This document shows, in pieces, positions 52,921 to 63,720 of a DNA stretch of 64,000 bases (within the stretch, counting starts at the first letter, position 1; every line of letters begins with the position of its first letter). Location of the stretch: contig NW_017265151.1 of the NCBI RefSeq assembly GCF_001638985.1, positions 1-64,000 on the forward strand, given 5' to 3'. The stretch comes from Phycomyces blakesleeanus NRRL 1555(-). Its lineage: Eukaryota > Mucoromycota > Mucoromycetes > Mucorales > Phycomycetaceae. The translations under genes were made by a program, and so were the position numbers. The notes under the pieces were generated by a model that searched no databases, was not told where the DNA came from, and saw only the letters and a program-made list of their open reading frames with translations.

Positions 52921-53294
52921 AAATATAGTAAAGGAAGAAATTCTTAAGAAACTAAGATGTAATGACAAGAGCAGATTATGTTTTCTTATAAAAAAGAACA
53001 CTTGTTATTTATGAATAAAGGACAACTTAAATATAGTCTCTGTTGTGGTGGTTGAAGTTGAAGAAGTTTTTAAGAGGAAGAATTGAAGATTTGAGATTAG
53101 GAATGAAGATTTGTGAGAACTTGTGTAGGTTTTGTTTATTGAGAAAGGATTTTATATCAAAGTTTGACCAGGTTCCTACATTGAACTACTACTGCTATTT
53201 ATATTGTTTTGGATTGAGAAAATTATATGACTGGGGTCAGGTAATCGATCCTATCTGAGTCTTAATCAGAGCAACATAATCTTGGGATAATTAA

Positions 53295-53573
53295 TGTATG
53301 ATTAATTATATAAATGTGTATAGTCCCAATGAAGTATTAACATCGAAAGTAAATGTGTTTATGAGTTATAATTATGCTTATAATAATCCACTGCTGTATC
53401 TCATATTATGATGATATCATCATATGAAATATAATCACTATCATGCATGCTAAACCTGTGTGTTAAATAATAAAGTAATCGGTAGACACCTTTGACTGGA
53501 ATAGCTGAGACCTTATATTATTTCCTTCAGACTTATTCTCAATTACAGCAGTAGTCAATACTCATTTACAACA
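53295..53573. repeat. Dispersed repeat copy B (about 279 bases, LTR-like)
   Basis: Second copy of the repeat at 4450-4727, same orientation and nearly the same length, with TGT...ACA ends. It shares the 'gatgatatcatcatatgaaat' palindromic block and the 'agcagtagtcaatac...ttacaaca' end. By eye the copies are clearly related but diverged. A solo LTR or an old non-autonomous element are the likely identities. Confidence 0.6.
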
Positions 53574-54302
53574 GTCTCAAAGTATTTCTATACATCTCTA
53601 TTATCAAATTTATTATTTTTCTATTGTTTTATATCTGAAATACTACAATACTAAATCAATATTAATTTTATATATCTTACTAATTTTATTATAAAATACA
53701 ACTAGTTTTGGTTTCTAAAACTTTTAAAAACATTACTAAAAAAAATTCTTTATATTCTTTTTAATTTTTATTTATTTTTTATTATGATTTCATATTCTTT
53801 TTTTCTGTTATAAAATTATAATATTTTTTCTTTATATTTTATATCTCTTTAATATAATTATAAATTATATTAAGAAAAACAATTATATCAAAGTTAATAT
53901 ATTAGGAGTTTTTAATAGTTTTTTAAGTCTTTAATCTCAAGCTTTAAGTTTTAAAATAGTAGTAATAGTATATAAAAATTACTTAGTATTTTTGATTACT
54001 TTAAATGTTTCTTTCAGTTTAATTATATATAATAATATTATTATAAAGTTTAAAGTAATAGTTAAAAAGATAAAAATATATATATCAAAGTTTTTTTAGC
54101 TATAATTAATTTTTATCAATTAAATTTTACAATTTGAGCTCAAAGCTAAGATTCGAAAGCTTAAAAAACTGCTGTAACCCCCTATTATATTTAAAATTAA
54201 GATTCTAAAATCTGGTCTTTTGTAATATCTAAGTATAAAGCGTACTTTTATGTATTTTACATTGGTATGTAATTTTTAAATTGTTAACCAATCAAAGTAA
54301 AT

Positions 54303-54373
54303 GCGTTAATAGTTCAATGGTAGAATTTCAGCCTTCCAAGCTGAAGGTCGGGGTTCGATTCCCCGTTGACGCA
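54303..54373 (+). tRNA. tRNA-Gly (anticodon TCC)
   Basis: A 71-base cloverleaf. The acceptor stem GCGTTAA pairs with TTGACGC (one G-T), with discriminator A at 54373. The D arm contains the A box 'tagttcaatgg', matching TRGYNNANNNG. The anticodon stem TCAGC/GCTGA encloses loop CTTCCAA, giving anticodon TCC (54335-54337). The T arm CGGGG-TTCGATT-CCCCG contains the B box 'ggttcgattcc'. A T-run shortly downstream (54378-54382) can serve as the Pol III terminator. No intron. The internal promoter boxes mark it as a nuclear-type gene. Confidence 0.96.
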
Positions 54374-54418
54374 TACATTTTTAGTTCTATAGACCTTTTT
54401 TAAGGAAATGTCGTGGCC

Positions 54419-54547
54419 GAAATATTGTCAATTAATCAGGGCGACGACTATATATAATTCTCTTTTAAGAACGTGGACCAAAGTGGTTTCTTTTTGCTCA
54501 CAAGAAAATACTATGTAATATTTATTCTGATTAATTGACAATATTTC
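54419..54547. mobile_element. 129-base element with 21-base terminal inverted repeats (MITE-like)
   Basis: 'gaaatattgtcaattaatca' plus one G (54419-54439) is the exact reverse complement of 54527-54547. The 87 bases between are non-coding. Size and structure fit a miniature inverted-repeat transposable element. It lies 45 bases downstream of the tRNA gene. No certain target duplication is seen. The family is unassigned. Confidence 0.7.
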
Positions 54548-55226
54548 AAAGACAAAAATTTCTGCTCTTGGTTAGTCTTATTTTTACTGCCAAAGTTTAG
54601 CATCCAAATTGTTATTCCTTTAAGATAAGCTTTCAATGATACATATGTGTATATATTGAGCTTAATCTTCGTTAAGCAATACATATTACATTAATTTCTA
54701 TTAAATATAAACCCTTTAGTATTTGTATTTGTATGTATTAAAATTTAATGTATAAATAAAAGTTATTAATTTTAAACTACATGTATTTGTAGATATTGGT
54801 TGGCAAAGGTAAAAAGTAATGAAGGTGATATAAAAAAAAGTTTAAAGAACATTTCTAATTGGACATTTAGTTTCATAAGCTCTCAATATATATGCTTTTT
54901 GTTACATATATGAAACTAATTTAGCTTTATTAAAGCGTGCTTAGAGCATCCACAGCAGTATGTGGGAATTAAAAAAATAAGGGAATTTGACAAATTATTT
55001 AGATTTTTTCATCCACAGTGGTTTTGCTATATGATGTGTGAAACTAAAATTTTTGTGAGAAATGTTTAGCGAATGTGGATGTTTCGAACTTTACTAAAAC
55101 CTTTGGCAATAAAAATTGAAGTCATATTTTAATAAAAATTGGAGACATTCTTTGATAAAAATTGAAGGCAGATTTTGATACGAATTTTGAGTATTATTTT
55201 CTTTATACCTAGCTTTACTCTTTGAA

Positions 55227-56215
55227 ATGAACAGCAATATTTTCCAATCCTCTACTGACAATGTCTCTTCGAGTGAATCTGTTTCCACATCTACCAGTAG
55301 CCGTAATGCCAATTGGAACTACTTGGAGGACATTCAGCTTTGTAAGTCGTGACTGGCTATTTCTCAAGACCCAATAACAGGAAAAGATCAAAGAGGTACT
55401 ACCATGTGAGAAAGAATTGGATTGAACTATCTTGAAAACATCTATCTGAGCTGTATGTTCTGCTCTACTAGTTCTTTGACATCCTGCTGGAATCATATAC
55501 AAAGTAAAGTAGTAAAGTTTTGTGGCTGTGTGACTCAAGTTGAGCGACGTAATCAAAGTGGGGCCAATGTTCTAGATATGGTAATATCCTAGTTAAAAAT
55601 TTGGTTAATTTATTATTGATGTCTAATCTTTATATATATAAAAACTAGATTTCTGAAGCAAGAATTCTGTTCAAGATCCAAAACAACAACAAGACATTTA
55701 ACTTGAATCATTGCTACTCCGTTCTTTCTCTTGCTCCCAAGTGGATGAACCGCTTAAAAGGTTCAACAAGAGGACAAGGAAACAGAAATCAGATTGTTGT
55801 GTCAATCACTCCGTCCGGTGGGAATGTTCAGGGGAACAATGAGATGTCTTCTCAACAAGGGGTTGTCCGTCAAATAGGTTGCAAACAAAGCAAGGCCAGA
55901 TCCCAGGGAAAGAGAAAGGTCCAGGAGGCTCTTTTTGATCTGGTGAATGATCAAAGAAAAGTTCAGCGTTCTGGTAGCGGAAAGGACAAAAATTTCAGAG
56001 AGATGCTGGACATAAAGTATATCATGATGGATGCAGACACTATCAGCAATCCAGTAAGACGCTGCTGTGTTCTCTTGAAGCAAAAGCAAGCTCTGCGCCG
56101 AGCAGAAGAAGTAGAAAGGGGTTTTGAGGATGAGGATGAGAGTAGTGATGATGAAGAAGAAGAAGAAGTTGAAGAGCTTCAAAGTGGTGAAGAATATAAT
56201 TTCTCTGATGAATAA
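55227..56215 (+). pseudogene. Harbinger Myb/SANT-like partner protein, two nonsense codons
   Basis: In PIF-Harbinger elements a Myb-like protein binds the element and helps the transposase enter the nucleus. Exon 1 (55227-55580) starts with a Ser/Thr-rich leader, then 'NWNYLEDIQLCKS' and, after an in-frame TGA, 'LAISQDPITGKDQRGTTM', a second TGA, and 'ERIGLNYL'. Both TGAs stand where the family has Trp (CKSW and MWERI). Exon 2 (55649-56215) continues with 'ISEARILFKIQNNNKTFNLNHCY' and ends in an acidic tail. The intron 55581-55648 has normal borders. Apart from the two stops the frame is open, suggesting recent inactivation. Confidence 0.85.
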
Positions 56216-56267
56216 AATGTTTTTTTTTTTGCACTTTTTTAATGTAAAACTTTATTACACTATTTAT

Positions 56268-57704
56268 TCATTCATTATTTCCTGCCATACTCCTCAAGTT
56301 ATTCACAAGGCTTTTTACTAACTTGGCATGGTTGATTCGGCTTGTAACTTCACCATATCTTGTGACAAATTCAGAAAAGCTTCCTCTGGTAACGTCTTTA
56401 CTAGTCGCTCTTCTACTAGCTCTGTCTGATAATGTCATTGCTGCCAAGCTTTGTTCATAGACCATGTCCAGGCCATCTACGCCACGTTCGTATTCTACTA
56501 TCATGTTATATAATATGATACATTCTTTCATTATCATATTTAAGTCTATAATTCTCCACAACTTTGCAGGAAGCTTTACAATGTTGAATCTAGCCTGCAG
56601 TACTCCAAAAGCCCGTTCAACATCTTTTCTTGTGGCCTCTTGTTTTTAAGCAAACAGCTAGATTATAAAATTTGAAGTAGCAAATTTTAGTAAAGATAAG
56701 AATAAATATAAGAATACACAAGTATATGTTACCTTTTCCTTTGCTAGTACGGGATTTGATATGGTTTTTATCAATCTTGTATAGCTTGGGTAAATTCCAT
56801 CGGCGAGATAGTACCCCATGTCATATGTTTTGCTTCCAATGTTGTAATGCACAACAGAAGCTGTCCCTTCAGTGATTTCTTGAAAGACGTCAGATCGATC
56901 AAGAACGTTAATATCATTAAGGCTGCCAGGGAGCCCAAAGTACGAATGCCACAGCCAGAGGTCTTGAGAAGCAATGGCCTCAAGAATCAAAGTTGGCTCA
57001 TGTTTACAGCCAGTGTACTGGCCATGCCAAGCCGCCGGACAGTTTTTCCAGGCCCAATGCATGCAGTCTATGGATCCTAGCATCCCTGGGAACCCTCTTT
57101 CGGCACCAGCTGCCAGTAGCCGATCCGTATCTGCTTGATTAGGCCTTCTAAGATACTCATCTCCAAATACAGCTGTCAATGTCTTGCAAAAGAGTTTCAT
57201 ACTTTTTAAGACAACAGTCTCGCTCATTCTCAGATATTCGTCAAGTGAATCGGTAGACGCTCCATAGCAGAGCATACGCAGTGCAGCGGTAACCTTTTGG
57301 AACGTTGCGTATCCAAGTACCCCAGAAGCATCTCTTTTCTGGACAAAATAGGAGTCTTGGTTCTTTACTCTTTCACAGACCCAAAAGAAAAGACCATGTC
57401 TCATTCTAAACCTTCTTCGAAAGATTTTCTCGTTGTAGACAGGATCTGCAGCAAAATAGTTGGAATACAATCTTTCATTGCCTTCAATGCGTCTTCTGTT
57501 TATACTCGTCCGAGTTGAAGGCATAATGGCATCCAAATTGTTCAACAAAAATACGTTGCTTGCTGCCCGTCTTGCGTCCCCTTCTTTATCATCATACAAG
57601 TAATCAAATAATCCAAAATCTACATCTGGATTGTTGAGAAAGTACTTGTATTCTTCGACATCAGAGTCTTCGTTCAGGTTGATTGTATTTCGATAAGCAC
57701 TCAT
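56268..57704 (-). CDS. PIF-Harbinger DDE transposase
   Basis: Two exons (+ 56733-57704 and 56268-56636; intron 96 bases) give exactly 447 codons (446 aa) with ATG at 57704. The longer upstream frame to 57827 is T-rich and unlikely to be used. The catalytic triad is visible: Asp in 'GSIDCMHWAWKNCP', Asp in 'GLPGSLNDINVLDRS', and Glu in 'RKDVERAFGVLQARF'. 'AWHGQYTGCKHEPTLILEAIA' is the usual segment after the first Asp. No nonsense codon is seen. The stop codon is TGA, showing that this genome reads TGA as stop. It could be active if supplied with a partner protein. Confidence 0.92.
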
Positions 57705-57940
57705 GGTGTATAAGATTTTATTGTATTTTGATAATATTAAGAAAGAAACATTTGATTTAAGATTGATATTTGAAATGTTTATATGTTGCTGATAGAAATA
57801 TTTCAATCCTAACGTTAAAAAAGTCATGAAATATTTAGTTTGGCAAAACCGATGTGGTTGAATTGAAATTTCTATATTAAATTTGTTTTTTTATTCCAAA
57901 ATACACATTTATTTTCCACATACCACTGTGGATGCTCTTA

Positions 57941-58477
57941 CAACAATTAATAAAACAGTAAATTTAATATTACCATATTTAATTTTTTAGCGGTTTGTCA
58001 TAGAATAGCTAGGTGTACCAATAAAAAGAAAAATATACTAAAAGGTTTTGGAATATCTAAAAACCTCTAACGATTTTATATGTCAAAGACACAACTGAGC
58101 TTATCATTCTGGTATATTTAGAGCTAATTTCTAAATGAGTAAATCCAAAGTTTGCCTTTATGGACTAAAATATCGTGGGGTTTGATAAATGGGGTTTTCT
58201 TTTAGGAAATTTCACAAAGGGAAGCACATTGTTACAATAGAAGGTAATTGTAGTATGTCTAAATTTGGTGAATTAGATTAAAAAGAAAGGATGAATATGA
58301 TTATCTTGGATTCTTAGGCGATCTGGTCAATGCCAGATCTAAACCAAATAAGAATCATACAAGAAATACTATGAGGGTGGGTTTTGAAACAATAATAAGA
58401 AAATACAACAGTGGACAAATAAATATAGAATATATATATAAAAAATAGATTACGGTTTATGGGAGATAGAGCATTGT
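57941..58477. other. Intergenic, between transposon and NoxR gene
   Basis: A/T-rich spacer beginning just after the right TTA duplication. The NoxR 3' untranslated region probably occupies its right part. Nothing else is recognised. Confidence 0.5.
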
Positions 58478-59934
58478 TTATGTGACACACCAGATCTCAA
58501 TCTTTTCAACGCCAAAGTCACCATGCTTCTGCCGGCTTGTTTGCCGTACCAAGTGCAAATCATCGTCATCAATCATCAAAACCATCTCCTCTTCCTCATC
58601 CTTGTATTGGAGACGTGTTGATGGGGGTGCTCCAAATTTCTCTCGTACACGGCCCAAAAGTTCATTAAACGTGATTGTGTGCGGAACGAGTAAAATGCGG
58701 GTGTCTGTGTAGTGTACCTTGACTCTAATCTTAGTATTAATTGATCCCTCTTTCAATGTAGGCGTTGATACTGATGCAGTGGGTTGAGGAGGGTGAGCAC
58801 GTATATTCGAATAATCGTTGTTATTGATTTGGTCATTTCCGCGCCTATCATCTTCTAACGGTGCTGTATTATTACTGTTAAGCCGAGGTCTAACACGATC
58901 TTGTTTGTTGTCCTGTGTGTCTATTGTCGGTAGAGATCCATACATCTCGTCCAAATCAAAATTGCCATAATTTGCAGAAGTGTCGCCATATTCGTAGCTT
59001 GCATTATGTGGAATTGGTGGTACAGGAGGGGGTGAATATCGATTAGCTTTGTGACTTTTTGTTGAACTGCGCCCAGAAGATGAGGAGTATCTTTCTTCGT
59101 GTGTAGATTCAAATCCACTGTCTACCCTACGGCCATCTGCACGCTGACGAAGACTGGAACTAAAAGACGAAGTAGATGATATAGATGGATGAGGAGAGTC
59201 AGCCCATTCTTCAGTTGAGAATGATCCAGCGTTCGAGTCGTTTCGCTGTCTCTCAATGGGACTATACTGTCGTGTGTTTTGTTTTCTGGGATAATGGGAG
59301 GATACTGAAGAGACTGGAGTAGGTGGTGGTAATTGATCAGTGTAGATATGTGTTGCCATCTTAGGCCGGCTGCTTTCTCGAGCTATTGCTCTCATTCCAT
59401 GTTCTGCAAGAGATGATATCACTGGAGGTTGCTGAACTTGTCTTGGCGCAGCCTGGGCACCAGGAACTCGTTTCTGGAAACGTGCGTCTGGTAAGAGGAT
59501 GGAGTTGTTGCGTTGTATGGAGGTGAGAGCTGTTTTAAAATTTTTGTTGGGAAGAGATAGTTTGTCCACAGCCGCAAACATATTAGCATTTTGAAGCTGG
59601 CGCATTCGCGCTTCTGATGGTCTATAGAGTACACCCGGAGGAATTGAGAAAACTGAGTATCCACGGCCACGGTCACGAACTGCTTGATCGATAACATCGT
59701 GTTCCTCCGTCATTTTTGCTTTTTGTGCGTGATACAAGTCGGTCAATCCAGCGTCGATCTTTCCGAGGTAGAGCTGACAGACACCACGATTAAAGAGAAC
59801 TTCACAGGCGTAGAGACGAAAAGCTAAGCCGAGCTGAGTATAATTGATCATCTCATTACCGCGCAATCTCTGAAATATTTATGAGAATCTACAGTGGTGA
59901 AAGCAGATATTGTACTCTATACAGCTAGAAATAC

Positions 59935-59968
<34 letters not shown>

Positions 59969-60558
59969 CATACCTGGTAAGCATTGTCGAAATCATGCAT
60001 TGCAGCCTCCATATTATTCATAACAAACTGAGATACACCCTTTTGGAAATAAGCTACTGCAAAGTATGCATCCATACTGATTGCTCTACTATATGCTGCC
60101 AGCTAAATTCATTATTCGTAATAAAGGAGTGAGGACTTGAGCCATTGTGAGAGTGAACGGGTAATATAGTGTACAACACTGTACTCCAAATTGGTGGACG
60201 TATCACATTGTTATGTACCCAAACACAACTTACCGCACGTTGATGATCATCCTCAATAGCAAAAATTAATCCTATATTAAAATGCATTTTCGCATTATCG
60301 GCCATACTCTAATATATTGGGTATGATTATATATAAGTACTCGTAGGCCCTGTATGGTTTATATCCTTTGTATTTATGAATGTTTGTTTCAGAAAGTATA
60401 CTCACGAGAAAACTTTGTACAGCAGTCTCATAATCCTTGCTATCAAATGCAGCACATGCATTCAGCCATTGATCGAGTTCGAGCTGATGAGTGTAGGGTT
60501 GGCAATTAGTACTTTCATTCGCATGATTAGAAACTATAGAACTTGCCTTGAACTCCAT
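58478..60558 (-). CDS. noxR: NoxR, p67phox-like NADPH oxidase activator
   Basis: Regulatory subunit that, with Rac, activates fungal NADPH oxidases at membranes. Four exons (+ coordinates 60406-60558, 60234-60308, 59974-60102, 58478-about 59869) give about 583 codons. The first about 190 residues are tetratricopeptide repeats ('MADNAKMHFNIGLIFAIEDD', 'AISMDAYFAVAYFQKGVSQF', 'ACEVLFNRGVCQLYLGKIDA'). These are followed by 'DHDVIDQAVRDRGRGYSVFS' and 'IPPGVLYRPSE', the activation-domain region of the family. A Ser/Pro-rich, probably disordered middle follows. The C terminus is a PB1 domain with a basic first strand ('TKIRVKVHYTDTR') and an acidic OPCA-like loop ('DEEEEMVLMIDDDDL'). There are no SH3 domains, as in fungal NoxR and unlike animal p67phox. 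Stop is TAA. Confidence 0.9.
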
Positions 60559-61739
60559 TTCGAGAGGCTGGACAAAGTTGAGAGGCTGAACAAAGGGGAA
60601 GGGGTAAAGAGAGGGGAAAAAAGGCGAGTCCTTTCTATTTACTTTTTAAGGAGTTATACATGTGACTGACGAAGAATCCATCGCAACCCTCTGTCTTTTT
60701 AGCATATATTTTTCTCTAGTTTTACACTGTAGCTTTACCTCAATTTTTTCTTGGCAGATATAAACCCAATAAAAATATAAGATAAATCCAAGATAAAATA
60801 TATTTATTATTATTAAAATATCCTCATTATCATTATCTGTAGTGTATCTCTGATATAATATGGAAGTATAATATGTTTCTATAGATTTATTGTTTTTTTT
60901 TGAAATGTTTGGATTTAAATCTTCGTAATGAACATCAAAATAACATGTCATTTATTTTTTTAGCCGCTGTTATTATATCCTATGAACAGTAATGGTTGCC
61001 TACGTGAAAATAGAGCAGACAGCACTAGAACTCTATATGTATGACTGACTTGGCTGAAGTTATATTGATCCTAAGAATGAGTATCACTTTCATAGCGTAT
61101 AATACAATTGCAGGTGTGGCGCAAATTGCAAATCACCGAAAACAATTGCGTATAAGGCGTATGTCATTAGAGAGGCCATGCTTGAGATAAAACCTTATCG
61201 GACGCATTCTGAGGGTCTCTTTCCTTTTTAGTCGGAGACTATGAAGTAGGAATCAAACATCAATTAAGTTTAAGAGTTCAATTGCTTATCTTTACTGTTT
61301 ATTTGATCAACTCTATTAAATCAATGATATTTTTCAGAAAGCCAGTCAATAAAGATATCGTTGAATTTTTCAAAAACATAAATTTTGAGTGCAGATACTG
61401 TATAGAACATTAGGAAATTGTATTTTTTTGCATTGATATAAACATTTGGAAACCCAGCACTGGCCAAGTGGAGGAAATTACTGCCAAGAATTACCACATG
61501 TTAGGGAATTAGGGTAATATATTGACTACTATGTGTAAGAGCACAACCACTGTCAAAACACAATATAGATCCAATGAAGTTTCTTTGACTATTTGTTCCT
61601 TTTGAAATGCTTATTTAAGCAGTCTGTACGATATTTAATCTTATAGTTCTAATATGTTCCCAGAGACGGAATTGGTTTATTTAATACTTTACAATATGTG
61701 ATTTCAGTGTTCTCCGAGCTACTCGAATCAATATTCAAA
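60559..61739. other. Intergenic, upstream of the NoxR gene
   Basis: The proximal part should hold the NoxR promoter; a duplicated 'aggctggacaaagttgagag' / 'aggctgaacaaaggg' motif lies just before the ATG (about 60570-60600). The rest is AT-rich without a recognisable gene. The only long frame (60646-60951, minus) is A/T-driven and not supported. Confidence 0.45.
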
Positions 61740-62693
61740 ACTCTTCACAGAAAGTAGCACATGTTTAAGCAAGGGACTCACAGGATTTATTAAGCCCTAC
61801 GTAGAACAATTCACTGTATTAAGTAGCTACTTGCTGATCATTGACAGCTCATCCCAGGTAATCAATTCAATAATACTTGGTAAACGGACTGCTTACAAGT
61901 TGACTATTATAGAATATATGTAGCTAAAATATATTTAAGGTGTGATATTGAAATTCGAGTTGACATTTACCAACCATTAAGAATTAGTGCAAAAACTACA
62001 CTAGTATAAGCTACAAAGACAATTATCCTGCGTTGACAGACGTAAAAAAGAAGATAATTAAATACTAATATCTTACCTGCCTTATCTGACCCATTTATAA
62101 AGACTGATTTTGGCGAAGTCGAAACCGCATTTAATGCAAGTGAGATCATATTATATACCAATGCTTTATCAATATTAAATGACAAAGGCTCAGATAATGG
62201 AATTAAAACAGCCTTTAGGCAAAGATCCTTTTGTTTGCTTACCAAATTTTGTAGTTTATATATACACTTTGGTTTAACACGTTAGGTACTTGTGGCAGAA
62301 TAGGCCCATTGAAAGATGCTAAAGACAAGTAGTTGGTATTTAGGTCTCTTTAAACACCCAACAAACATCTGTCATATGTTTCCTTTCCAAGCTCCAAGGA
62401 AGGGTTGTTATCTTGAAGTATCTCAGTATTTAAACAATCCTTTACTACATTTCTTTTATAAGCAATACAAAGAGTAAATTTATTATAGTCCATAAAAAAA
62501 CAAAATAATTCCAAAAATTTAACCTAATTCGGATGGGAGAGGATAAAATTCTGTTTCTTCCGAGTAAATGCCTACACGCTATTTCACAGCGGGTACTGCC
62601 CATAGACAAAGGTATCAATATTGCGTATCGCCTGTTTTTGATAGTATTACTGGCTGGCAGGGTTTCGGAAATAAGTTTATAGGCAGTTTTCAA
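61740..62693 (-). pseudogene. Helitron PIF1-like helicase remnant
   Basis: On the minus strand, 62245-61967 reads 'SFNIDKALVYNMI...FINGSDKAGKILVFNYLL', a decayed form of the PIF1-type Walker A region (intact: LNxDQxxxYxxI ... GxGGxGKTxLY). About 110 bases further on (near 61850) is 'ITWDELSMISK', the Walker B (DE) region, followed by two stops. The upstream piece 62693-62445 contains 'CRHLLGRNRILSSPIRIRLN', resembling the segment before the helicase in Helitron proteins. Order and spacing fit a RepHel-type protein. Walker A is destroyed and several stops are present, so it is inactive. Confidence 0.65.
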
Positions 62694-63360
62694 GATGCAT
62701 TTTCAGACATTGATATATTTAATGGCCTTGGTGTAGTATAAATAAGAGTATTCTCCGGTAAGTCTCTGGAGGACGAAGTCCGTAACATTACAACTTCTGA
62801 TCTTGGTAAATAAGCTTCTTAAAACTGGCGTCTTAATATTCCAGATGGTATTAATCTGAATTTACGAAAAATACAGCTCTTTATTACATTATATATTGAA
62901 GCTCTATTATATAGGCAAGATTAATTTCTTAACATATGAGCTAACTATGTGAAGTATTAAATATACTTGCTACTTACAGTTTATTCCTAATTAACTGTCA
63001 CCACAGAAACATTAGAAGCTAAATAAATTTTTGCTTCTGTATGTATTATTGATTATTGGCCAGTCTAACTTGTTTTCTCAAATCGGAAGCAACTTAAAAA
63101 TATATTAGAACAAGCAAAGTTACTCCTTTTACTGGTAATTCATATGTTACTGTGCTTCCATTCTCAATTTACCAGATGTTTGAAAATACTAACCATCTTT
63201 TTGAATGGTGTTGGACATTTGTGTGAGGTTAAATTACCCAAAGAAATCAGACCGAGTTGACCAAATTCTTGAAAACAACTTGCCCAGCTTTTTCAGAATA
63301 AATTGTCCACTTTTAAGAAAATAGTTTGGCCAATTATTAAAACGACTACAAAGGTTCTTT
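62694..63360. other. Intergenic repeat debris
   Basis: AT-rich sequence between the Helitron remnant and the last transposase remnant. Pieces may belong to either neighbour, but no motif is readable. No gene is supported. Confidence 0.4.
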
Positions 63361-63720
63361 ATTCAAGAATCTAGTAAATACATCGAGTGAGTGCTGGATG
63401 GAATTTTGTATGCGTTCAACAGAAAAATTTATCCTCTCTGCCTTAAATAACTTGCGAGTGTTTCTGCATCTGTCAATTCACCTCTTCTGATGCGGTCCTT
63501 CAACACTTTCCAAAAACAACTCGATAGGAATGGATTCAGACGAATAAGGAGGAACGTATAAGGCTATAGCTCTTCTTTAAGATGGCGTGGTAAAAAACAT
63601 CAAAGAAATGGATCGGGACATTATCCACAGACGTAGCGATCTCTTATTAAGAACCAAAATATCAGAGTCTATGAATCACAGTTGCACTCTCGACATTCAG
63701 TTTACTGTCATGAAGATGGC
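63361..63720 (-). pseudogene. Second Tc1/IS630-type transposase remnant
   Basis: The minus strand from about 63640 reads 'VDNVPIHF' (second catalytic Asp region). After frame changes come a tyrosine-rich 'YVPPYSSES' and 'NPFLSSCFWKVLKDRIRRGEL' pattern (expected PPYSPxLNPIExxWSxxK), then 'ERIQNSIQHSLDVFTRFLNK' at the C terminus. Frameshifts and stops break it up. It differs from the copy at 15.6-16.2 kb, so two separate insertions are likely. Confidence 0.65.

Larger units (their letters stand above)
50288..54302. repeat. Very AT-rich decayed repeat block
   Basis: No gene is supported. After the CSF1 3' flank the sequence becomes extremely A/T-rich. It contains a diverged direct duplication (51745-52075 and 52588-52920), an LTR-like segment (52272-52585) between them, and dispersed repeat copy B (53295-53573). 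A 'gataagataagataagac' run lies near 51635. The 71-codon frame at 53043-53258 lies in repeat DNA and has no recognised domain. Probably nested, ancient retroelement debris. Confidence 0.6.
54944..57937. mobile_element. PIF-Harbinger transposon, complete with TTA target duplication
   Basis: The left end 'gagcatccacagcagtatgtgg' and the reverse complement of the right end 'gagcatccacagtggtatgtgg' form 22-base terminal inverted repeats with two mismatches. TTA flanks both ends (54941-54943 and 57938-57940), the classic three-base target duplication of this superfamily. Inside are the two expected genes facing each other: a Myb/SANT-like DNA-binding protein (plus) and a DDE transposase (minus). 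Total length 2,994 bases. The transposase appears intact; the partner is broken by two stops. Confidence 0.95.

Noticed and set aside
55330..55420. TGA read as tryptophan (recoded genetic code)
   Set aside because: The Harbinger transposase ends in TGA at the expected place, and the conserved genes use TGG for Trp with no internal TGA. The two TGAs are better explained as mutations.
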